From Chitinophagaceae bacterium (GTDB lineage: Bacteria > Bacteroidota > Bacteroidia > Chitinophagales > Chitinophagaceae), in NCBI GenBank assembly GCA_947463105.1, contig CANHSD010000178.1, forward strand, positions 1 to 5,771: a stretch of 5,771 bases of DNA, written 5' to 3'. The translations under genes were made by a program, and so were the position numbers. The notes beneath the pieces were generated by a model. It was not told the origin of the DNA. It did no database searches and saw only the letters and a list, made by a program, of their open reading frames with translations. This document shows, piece after piece, positions 1 to 5,339 of this stretch (its first letter is position 1; each line of letters opens with the position of its first letter).

Positions 1-371
1 CCAGCCAGAAAGAAGCCGACAAACATCAGCACGGCCATGAATCCATCCCATCCCAATCCCCGGAAATTGACCGCATAGGGATAAAAGAAAATCACCTCTA
101 CGTCAAACAGTACAAACAGAATGGCAACCAGAAAATACTTGATGGCCATGGGCTGACGGGCATTACCGAACTGCTCAATGCCACTTTCAAATACCTGGAG
201 CTTGTCTGAGGTCATGCGTTTGGGCCCAAGGAGCTGTGATCCGAAGATCATTACCGTGACCAAGCCAACCGCAAAAAGGAACTGTATTCCGATGGGCAAA
301 TAGTCGCTTGCTCTGCTGATCTCGGGGTTCTGTCCAATGGCTTGCGCTTGCAGGAAAAACGTCCTTATCAT
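1..371 (-). CDS. nuoA: NADH-quinone oxidoreductase subunit A, C-terminus cut by window edge
   Basis: Membrane subunit of respiratory complex I, which passes electrons from NADH to quinone and pumps protons. NuoA sits at the junction of the peripheral and membrane arms. The first 123 codons are visible and the frame is open at the left edge; the family is about 120-150 residues, so little is missing. Three hydrophobic segments are seen at about 24-49, 76-101 and from 110 to the edge. Family hallmarks are FESG at 61-64 and LFDVEVIFFYP at 88-98, whose acidic residues E62, D90 and E92 match conserved acidic positions in E. coli NuoA. The start is the ATG at 371, 19 bases downstream of a TAnnTTTG element; no Shine-Dalgarno is visible. 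An in-frame TTG lies 15 bases upstream but is less likely. The gene is separated from the upstream TPR gene by a terminator, so it probably opens its own nuo operon running off the window. The identification is firm. Confidence 0.96.
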   Translation of the reverse strand, partial: MIRTFFLQAQAIGQNPEISRASDYLPIGIQFLFAVGLVTVMIFGSQLLGPKRMTSDKLQVFESGIEQFGNARQPMAIKYFLVAILFVLFDVEVIFFYPYAVNFRGLGWDGFMAVLMFVGFFLA

Positions 372-390
372 GGGTATAAATTTCAAGGCG

Positions 391-398
391 CAAAAATA
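391..398 (-). promoter_or_regulatory. Bacteroidota -7 promoter element for nuoA
   Basis: On the minus strand this reads TATTTTTG, an exact match to the Bacteroidota TAnnTTTG element recognised by the primary sigma factor of that phylum. It lies 19 bases before the nuoA ATG, which would give a short leader. I see no clear TTG -33 element at the usual distance. Position, exact match and the terminator just upstream support it, but the motif is AT-rich and could arise by chance. Confidence 0.55.
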
Positions 399-427
399 GG
401 CAAAAACGGGATGTAAATAGAAAAAGA

Positions 428-444
428 ATCAGATAAATACTGAT
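428..444. repeat. Short inverted repeat upstream of the nuoA promoter
   Basis: ATCAG and CTGAT arms of 5 bp flank a 7-base AT-rich centre (ATAAATA). The element sits about 30-46 bases upstream of the TAnnTTTG box of nuoA, where an activator or repressor could bind. It is short enough to be chance, and no known operator is recognised. Confidence 0.25.
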
Positions 445-462
445 GGATAAATGAATTTTATG

Positions 463-476
463 ACCCAGGATTGGGT
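463..476. repeat. Small hairpin just past the terminator
   Basis: ACCCA (463-467) and TGGGT (472-476) form a perfect 5-bp stem around a 4-base loop. In the minus-strand reading direction it follows the T-run of the 479-509 terminator by 2 bases. It has no T-run of its own: ATAAAATT follows after one base. It may be a second, weaker hairpin that protects the 3' end or catches read-through, or it may be incidental. Confidence 0.3.
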
Positions 477-478
477 AT

Positions 479-509
479 AAAAAAAAGGCCAGGAACTGAA
501 CCTGGCCTT
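479..509 (-). terminator. Intrinsic terminator of the TPR operon
   Basis: Read on the minus strand, a perfect 9-bp stem (AAGGCCAGG at 485-493 paired with CCTGGCCTT at 501-509, 7-base loop) runs directly into eight T residues (486-479). It starts 23 bases after the stop codon of the TPR gene. The opposite direction has no T-run, so it works for the minus strand only. It insulates nuoA from the upstream operon. Confidence 0.9.
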
Positions 510-532
510 GGGGAATTATGTTGGCGGAGGAA

Positions 533-2161
533 TTATTTTTTGGGAGCGGCCAATGCCTTTTGGATGATGTCCCTGTTTTTGACAGCATCCTGGTTGTTGG
601 GATCGAGTTCAATGATCTTGTCCAGGAAAGCGGCTGCTCCAGCAAGATCCTTCTTGATGTTGGCACTGTAAGAGGCCAGGTATCCATACGCTGTAATCAG
701 GGTACTTTTGTTCTTTGCTTTGTCAGCTTCAGCGATGGAGATGAATTTTTCACAATCTGCAATCGCCAGGCCCTGCTCCATCGTAGAATCAATGACCGAC
801 AATGAGCGGAAAGACCAGTAGTGTCCATATACTTCAGCAGGATAGTTGGTCTTGTAGATGGTGAAAATGCTGTCAGCCTTTCTGTACTGGGTGGCCTTGA
901 AATTCTCAAAGCCTGCATTGTAAAGATCAACCTTGCTGAGCTTGGGGTTGATGGTCAATACCTTGGTCAACCATTCAGCAGATTTTACCGTGTTACCGGA
1001 TTTTTTGAAGAAATCAGCTGCCTTGCGGGTATAATCTACCTTGTTGGTGATCGCAGTGTCTGCATCGATGGCCTTGGTGAAATAATAGTCCACCTTGGTC
1101 AGGTCCGTTTTGAGCTTGGCTGCATTGTAGGCAGCAACAACATAGTTGTCTGGGTTGATTTGATCTGCTGCAGCTTTTTGGAAGAAGAGCTCAATTTGGG
1201 CAAGTGCTTGCACCGAGTCTCCCAGCTTGTCAAAGCTGTAGCCCTTCAAGCGGTAAAGCCTTGCGTCAGCCTTTTCGCCCTGGGACTTCAATAAATTATC
1301 TGCCTTCAGGATGGCATTCTTGAAATCGCCTGCGGCGAATTGAAGGCTGGCTTCTTCATAATCAAGGGCAGGGCCGGGCTCAGCATGTTCTTTGTACTTG
1401 TTGAACATCTCTGTGGCCTTGTTTACATCCCTCGAATAATAATATACATACATGTCATACAAGGCAGGTGCAAATGTTGGATCATCGGCAACAGCATCGT
1501 TGAATTTGCCCAAGAAAATATCTTTCTGCTCAAACCCCTGTGTAAGGTAAATCTTACCAATCTTGTGCTTGGCCAAGGCAAGCTTGGGGTCAATCATGAG
1601 TGCATTCTCATAAGATGAAACGGCACCACCGCCATTCATGAGTTTCCGGTATAAATCACCCATGTACACATAGTTCATGGCATCTTTGAATCCCTTCACC
1701 GTTGTACCCTGCTTCAGTTTTTCAATACCATAGGCAGGATCTCCACCCTCTTCAAGGTTGGCCCTTCCGATAGCGGTGAATATGGATGCATCCTTACCCT
1801 TGGTCAGGGAGATGGCGGTTTCGAAACGTTGGCGGGCATCATTGGTCTTTTTCTCTGCCAACTCAGCCTGCCCCATGGCAACGAGCAACAATGGATTGCT
1901 GCCATTGGACCCTTCCATTCCTTTTCTCAGCACTTCTTTGGCTCCATTGAGGTCTTTCAGCTCAAACTGGGCCTGTGCCAACCAATAGATGCCCTCTGCA
2001 TTGGTAGGAGCAGCTGCAACCACTTTCTCCAGTGTTGTTTTTGCTGACTGGTATCTGTGCATGAAAAGCAAATGCTTGCCTTCCTGAACGGTCTGAGAAA
2101 ACAGGCCGGTAACGGTGATCAAAAACATTGCTGTAAAGCCCAACTTCATTGTACGCATCAT
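533..2161 (-). CDS. Exported tetratricopeptide-repeat protein
   Basis: A 542-residue protein with a Sec signal peptide: a short basic start, a hydrophobic core at about 7-20, and probable cleavage near FSQ at 21-23, a common Bacteroidota pattern. The mature part is helical and built from degenerate TPR units. The clearest are at about 25-57, 58-90, 163-196 (YMGDLYRKL and ENALMIDPKL) and 491-524 (AYGYLASYSA and IIELDPNN). Other repeats are inferred from recurring A/L/Y spacing. No catalytic domain is visible. TPR arrays are protein-binding scaffolds, so the likely role is as a periplasmic adaptor. The ATG at 2161 is followed by a second ATG codon and by a third at 2149; all keep a usable signal peptide, so the exact start is open. 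It lies 41 bases after the PstS-like gene with no promoter or terminator seen between them, suggesting one transcript. It ends before the 479-509 terminator. Specific function is unknown. Confidence 0.9.
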   Translation of the reverse strand: MMRTMKLGFTAMFLITVTGLFSQTVQEGKHLLFMHRYQSAKTTLEKVVAAAPTNAEGIYWLAQAQFELKDLNGAKEVLRKGMEGSNGSNPLLLVAMGQAELAEKKTNDARQRFETAISLTKGKDASIFTAIGRANLEEGGDPAYGIEKLKQGTTVKGFKDAMNYVYMGDLYRKLMNGGGAVSSYENALMIDPKLALAKHKIGKIYLTQGFEQKDIFLGKFNDAVADDPTFAPALYDMYVYYYSRDVNKATEMFNKYKEHAEPGPALDYEEASLQFAAGDFKNAILKADNLLKSQGEKADARLYRLKGYSFDKLGDSVQALAQIELFFQKAAADQINPDNYVVAAYNAAKLKTDLTKVDYYFTKAIDADTAITNKVDYTRKAADFFKKSGNTVKSAEWLTKVLTINPKLSKVDLYNAGFENFKATQYRKADSIFTIYKTNYPAEVYGHYWSFRSLSVIDSTMEQGLAIADCEKFISIAEADKAKNKSTLITAYGYLASYSANIKKDLAGAAAFLDKIIELDPNNQDAVKNRDIIQKALAAPKK

Positions 2162-2202
2162 GTTGCTTTTTAAATAGGGTTGTAAATTAATGAATCCTTG
2201 GT

Positions 2203-3144
2203 TTATTCCGTAACATTTGCTTTTCTTATTTGGAGCGCCATCCTGTCTGGCACCAAATAGCCCCTCCGGAAGATGAGTTGGCCCTTTTCATGGGTCAGGA
2301 AATTCACGAATCCCTTGCCCAATCCGGCATAGTTTTCCTTCAGGATATAGTGCAGTCCCCTGTTGAGGGGGTATCGCTTCATCGCCATATTGGCCTGATA
2401 GGGCCTTACATAAACCTCTTCTTTGCAATTGGCACATTGCAAGGCAGCCAACCTTACCTTTTTCTGGAAGGTCAATTGTGCCGGATCTTCCCGGTTGCCG
2501 ATCCAGCTTACACCGATAAAACCAATGGCATTGGGGCTTGAAGCCACATAATTGATCACTGCTTCGGAATTCTTTGCTGCCCTCACATTTCCTTTCATTG
2601 CCTGTCCACGCAGGACAGAATCAATGAGGAACCTTACCGTACTGGTTGCCTTCAGGCCATCCATCACCAGTTCATATTTGTAGGGACTGGTGCCACTCAA
2701 CATTCCCCTTATCTCAGCAACAGAAAAAAGGGAATCCTTTGCCTTGTTGTTGGTGATGACGGCAATGGCATCAGTGGCAATCCTGCCATGCATGGGTATG
2801 AAAGAAAGAGTATCCTTGTAATAAAGTTCTTCATCATCACTGAGCCCGCGGGTAATGATGATCATCCTGGTGCTGTCATTGAGCATGTCCTTCAGACAAT
2901 CGGCTTCAGGCTTATAATGCGGTATGATCTTGGCTTTGGGATTCAACGACATGAATACCTTGATCTGCGAGTCGATGATGGGAGCAAAGGATTCATCCAC
3001 GCTGATGTGAATGGTACCGCTGTTGATGGTATCATCCCCTGCAATAACTTTTGCCTTTTTTTTGTTTGGATTACACGATGCAGCCAAAAGGACAAAGGCC
3101 ATGATGGTGAAGGCGCTCAACAATATGGTGGAATTGAATTTCAT
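2203..3144 (-). CDS. PstS-like periplasmic substrate-binding lipoprotein
   Basis: A 313-residue protein of the PstS-like (type 2 periplasmic binding) fold. The signal is lipoprotein-type: a hydrophobic stretch at 7-22 then AASC with the lipidated Cys at 24. The next residues (NPNKKK) are basic, unlike acidic surface-export signals, so a periplasm-facing lipoprotein is likely. Family-like features are the first strand GTIHISVDESFAPII (43-57), ITRGLSDDE (97-105), IAVITN (128-133), VAEIRGMLSG (142-151), TSTVRFLIDSVL (167-178) and NAIGFIGVSWIG (205-216). The phosphate-binding GSG/SGT loops of true PstS are not intact, so the ligand is uncertain. A CxxC pair (CANC, 237-240) is unusual. The ATG at 3144 overlaps the TGA stop of the membrane-protein gene as ATGA, which supports this start; the in-frame ATG at 3195 would add 17 residues before the signal. 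No pst permease or ATPase genes are present. In Bacteroidota such proteins often neighbour TonB/ExbBD and TPR genes (from memory). Confidence 0.85.
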   Translation of the reverse strand: MKFNSTILLSAFTIMAFVLLAASCNPNKKKAKVIAGDDTINSGTIHISVDESFAPIIDSQIKVFMSLNPKAKIIPHYKPEADCLKDMLNDSTRMIIITRGLSDDEELYYKDTLSFIPMHGRIATDAIAVITNNKAKDSLFSVAEIRGMLSGTSPYKYELVMDGLKATSTVRFLIDSVLRGQAMKGNVRAAKNSEAVINYVASSPNAIGFIGVSWIGNREDPAQLTFQKKVRLAALQCANCKEEVYVRPYQANMAMKRYPLNRGLHYILKENYAGLGKGFVNFLTHEKGQLIFRRGYLVPDRMALQIRKANVTE

Positions 3145-3377
3145 CGTTGTTTTGTTGCATAAAACCCCCTGTACAGCCTGAAAACACCGTAACATACACA
3201 GGCAATCCCGAAAATGGTGGAGAGCAGGGAATCAACAATCAGTTTTCCTCCCAGGTACTTGCCTGCAAGAAAAAAAACACCGGCACCCAGCCACAATACA
3301 CCTGCTGCAAAGTCATATACTACCTTGAAGTTGGATTGCCTTTTTTCTTCCCTGTCGCGAAATGAATTTGTATCCAT
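3141..3377 (-). CDS. Small two-helix membrane protein, conserved hypothetical
   Basis: A 78-residue protein with a charged N-terminus (DREEKRQ at 8-14) and two predicted membrane helices at about 21-39 (FAAGVLWLGAGVFFLAG) and 48-68 (STIFGIACVCYGVFRLY), ending in a basic tail (RGFYATKQR). The connecting loop is short (KYLGGKLIV), so both ends probably lie on the same side, likely the cytoplasm by the positive-inside rule. Its TGA overlaps the ATG of the PstS-like gene, implying translational coupling. The frame stays open upstream to 3533, but that stretch has no signal-like or domain-like content and runs antisense into the phosphatase gene, so the ATG at 3377 is chosen. The family resembles small Bacteroidota proteins I have seen only as hypothetical. 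It is first in the apparent operon and may anchor or tune the envelope module; this is inference. Confidence 0.75.
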   Translation of the reverse strand: MDTNSFRDREEKRQSNFKVVYDFAAGVLWLGAGVFFLAGKYLGGKLIVDSLLSTIFGIACVCYGVFRLYRGFYATKQR

Positions 3378-3443
3378 GGAATGCAATTTAATGAAATTAC
3401 CCATCTGAATACAATGACGCAGGTGCAGGAAAATTCCACAACT

Positions 3444-3451
3444 TATCTTTG
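3444..3451 (+). promoter_or_regulatory. Bacteroidota -7 promoter element for the phosphatase gene
   Basis: TATCTTTG is an exact TAnnTTTG match. It ends 13 bases before the ATG at 3465, so transcripts would begin only a few bases before the start codon. No Shine-Dalgarno lies in the gap, which is A-rich (TAAAAAATT), and A-rich leaders suit Bacteroidota initiation. The element also argues against the upstream in-frame ATG at 3381, which would lie before the promoter. No good TTG -33 element is seen. Confidence 0.6.
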
Positions 3452-3464
3452 TAAAAAATTGCCA

Positions 3465-3935
3465 ATGAAAGTGTTGATGGTTTGCCTGGGTAATATTTGC
3501 AGGAGTCCGATTGCAGAGGGTGTGTTGCAACAAAAAGTGAAGCAGCTGGGCTTAAACTGGGAGGTAGACAGTGCTGGAACCAATGGATTCCACAATGGTG
3601 AACGCCCCCATGACATGTCGCAGATGGTTTCAACACTGAATGGCATTGACATTTCCGGACAAAGATCAAGGCCTTTTCGGGCAGAGGATTTTGAACAATA
3701 TGACCTGATTATCCCGATGGCAGCCGATGTTTGGCGCGACATGAAATACATCGGAGGGAAAAAATACAATGCAGCAAAAGTGGAGCTCCTGCTCAATTAT
3801 TCCTTTCCGAAAACTGATCTGGATGTGCCCGATCCATGGGGCAGGTCCGTGGCGGCCTTTCATGAGGTGTTCAATCTCATCGACCACGCCTGCGATGCAT
3901 TGATCAAACAATACCAATCCCCAAAACAGCCTTAA
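3465..3935 (+). CDS. Low-molecular-weight protein tyrosine phosphatase
   Basis: Cytoplasmic phosphatase family that hydrolyses phosphotyrosine (in some members, phosphoarginine) on proteins. The 156-residue length is typical. The N-terminal strand MKVLMV leads straight into the P-loop CLGNICRS (7-14), with nucleophile Cys7 and Arg13 in the CX5R pattern. DSAGT is at 35-39 and the general acid is Asp123 in VPDPWG. One deviation: the usual MD..N segment is replaced by IPMAADVW (83-90), which may change substrate contacts. The ATG at 3465 is chosen because the P-loop must sit near the N-terminus and a promoter element lies at 3444-3451; the in-frame ATG at 3381 would add 28 residues not expected in the family. 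In other bacteria these enzymes often pair with tyrosine kinases in polysaccharide export, but no such genes are here. It lies 9 bases before hisS, so the two may be co-transcribed. Confidence 0.93.
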   Translation: MKVLMVCLGNICRSPIAEGVLQQKVKQLGLNWEVDSAGTNGFHNGERPHDMSQMVSTLNGIDISGQRSRPFRAEDFEQYDLIIPMAADVWRDMKYIGGKKYNAAKVELLLNYSFPKTDLDVPDPWGRSVAAFHEVFNLIDHACDALIKQYQSPKQP

Positions 3936-3940
3936 CTTCG
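3933..3940 (+). promoter_or_regulatory. Possible -7 element overlapping the phosphatase stop, serving hisS
   Basis: TAACTTCG matches TAnnTTTG at all but the seventh base and contains the phosphatase TAA stop. It ends 4 bases before the hisS ATG, so a transcript from it would be almost leaderless. The context TTCGCAGC before ATG resembles the TTTGCA-then-ATG arrangement I associate with this bacterial group. With one mismatch this is only suggestive. Confidence 0.3.
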
Positions 3941-3944
3941 CAGC

Positions 3945-5324
3945 ATGAAACCATCGATCCCCCAAGGCACGCGTGACTTTTCTGCAGCGGTATTGAGAAA
4001 AAGGAATTTCATCCTTCAGACCATCCGCAGCGTTTTCGAAACATACGGATTTGAGCCCCTGGAAACGCCTGCCATGGAGAATACAGAAACCCTAATGGGG
4101 AAATATGGTGAGGAAGGCGATAAGCTTATTTTCAAGATCCTCAACAATGGATTGAACAACCCAGACAAAAAGGAAGCCGTCATCCAGGATTTCAATGCAG
4201 TACTGGAGGGCAAGACCAACAAGGGCATTACAGAAAGGGCCCTGCGATATGACCTCACCATCCCCTTTGCGCGATATGTTGCCATGAACCAAGGGCAGTT
4301 GACCTTCCCCTTCAAACGCTACCAGATGCAACCCGTCTGGAGGGCAGACAGGCCCCAACGTGGCCGCTACAGGGAGTTCTGGCAGTGCGATGCTGATGTG
4401 GCGGGCAGCGCAGCGCTGCTCCATGAAGTGGAACTTTCTCTGATCTATACCAATGTTTTCAACAAGCTGAAGGTGCCTGTTGAAATCCACATCAACAACA
4501 GGAAAATTCTGGGTGCCCTGGCCGCCGTCTGTGGCGGTGAAGACATGATGATGGACATTACCATTGCCATTGACAAGCTGGACAAGATTGGCATGGAAAA
4601 AGTGAAAGATGAACTCATTGGCAAAGGACTTTCCATGGAACAGGTTGATACAGTGGAGTCCTTTATTTCGATTGCAGGCAGCAATGATGAAAAACTGAAA
4701 GCATTGGAAGACATGTTCAGCAGTATTCCCCAGGGGCTGGAGGGAATCAATGAAATGAAGACCATTCTTGGTTCTTTCAACGCCATCAAAGGAATTACAT
4801 CTGCGGGTACCCAATTGCATGTAGATCTTTCCCTGGCGCGCGGGCTCAATTACTACACCGGAACTATTTTTGAAGTGAAGGCATTGGGCGTACAAATGGG
4901 CAGCATCGGCGGGGGCGGCAGGTATGACGACCTCACTGGATTGTTTGGCGTAAAGGGCATTGCCGGTGTAGGCATCTCTTTTGGTGTAGACCGGATTTAT
5001 GACGTGATGGAGGAATTAACGGCATTTCCTGAAAGCATTCAAAAAGGCACCACTGCACTGTTTTTCAATACAGGCATGGAAGAGCAACAGCATGTTCTTG
5101 GTGTTGCAGAAAACCTGCGCAGCAAGGGCATCTCTTGTGAAATCTACCATGAGCAAGCAAAATTCGACAAGCAATTCAAATATGCCGAGCGGAAAAATAT
5201 TCCCTTTGTTGTCATCATCGGATCAAAGGAAATAGAAGCCGGAACAGCACTGGTCAAAGAGCTTGCCTCCGGAACTCAAACGGAAATGAAAGTGGATGAC
5301 CTTTTACAAGGTTTAGGGTACTAA
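3945..5324 (+). CDS. hisS: Histidyl-tRNA synthetase
   Basis: Class II aminoacyl-tRNA synthetase that charges tRNA-His with histidine in the cytoplasm. At 459 residues it is complete. IPQGTRDF at 5-12 is the classic N-terminus. ALRYDLTIPFARY (99-111) binds substrate. Motif 2 is about 124-150, with the catalytic Arg133 in VWRADRPQRGRYREF. The HisA histidine-specific signature LARGLNYYTGTIFE (297-310) carries Arg299, equivalent to E. coli Arg259. SIGGGGRYDDL (320-330) and motif 3 GISFGVDRIYDVM (343-355) follow. The C-terminal anticodon-binding domain starts near 368 (GTTALFFNTG) and includes VVIIGSKE (422-429). Motif 2 continues as WQCDAD, closer to the eukaryotic YQCDFD than to the E. coli form. 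A charged segment at about 68-97 before the YDLT block is absent from E. coli HisRS. The start codon is 9 bases after the phosphatase stop, without a Shine-Dalgarno. The identification is secure. Confidence 0.98.
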   Translation: MKPSIPQGTRDFSAAVLRKRNFILQTIRSVFETYGFEPLETPAMENTETLMGKYGEEGDKLIFKILNNGLNNPDKKEAVIQDFNAVLEGKTNKGITERALRYDLTIPFARYVAMNQGQLTFPFKRYQMQPVWRADRPQRGRYREFWQCDADVAGSAALLHEVELSLIYTNVFNKLKVPVEIHINNRKILGALAAVCGGEDMMMDITIAIDKLDKIGMEKVKDELIGKGLSMEQVDTVESFISIAGSNDEKLKALEDMFSSIPQGLEGINEMKTILGSFNAIKGITSAGTQLHVDLSLARGLNYYTGTIFEVKALGVQMGSIGGGGRYDDLTGLFGVKGIAGVGISFGVDRIYDVMEELTAFPESIQKGTTALFFNTGMEEQQHVLGVAENLRSKGISCEIYHEQAKFDKQFKYAERKNIPFVVIIGSKEIEAGTALVKELASGTQTEMKVDDLLQGLGY

Positions 5325-5339
5325 GGAATCCTCAAAACT

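Noticed and set aside
821..1294. 157-codon open frame on the plus strand inside the TPR gene
   Set aside because: Antisense shadow of a well-supported exported protein, with no start signal or recognisable motif.
2788..3162. 124-codon plus-strand open frame opposite the PstS-like gene
   Set aside because: Fully antisense to the lipoprotein signal and N-domain, with no promoter or family features.
3145..3195. Longer N-terminus for the PstS-like protein from 3195
   Set aside because: It would put 17 residues before a normal lipoprotein signal peptide; the ATGA overlap start at 3144 fits better.
3381..3464. Longer N-terminus for the phosphatase from the ATG at 3381
   Set aside because: The extra 28 residues precede the normal N-terminal strand, and the TAnnTTTG box lies inside them.
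3378..3533. Longer N-terminus for the small membrane protein, up to 3533
   Set aside because: The added residues are Cys/His-rich without pattern and overlap the phosphatase coding region in antisense.
4092..4895. 267-codon open frame antisense to hisS
   Set aside because: It lies wholly opposite a certain gene. Its translation has no domain or membrane pattern and is a by-product of hisS codon usage.
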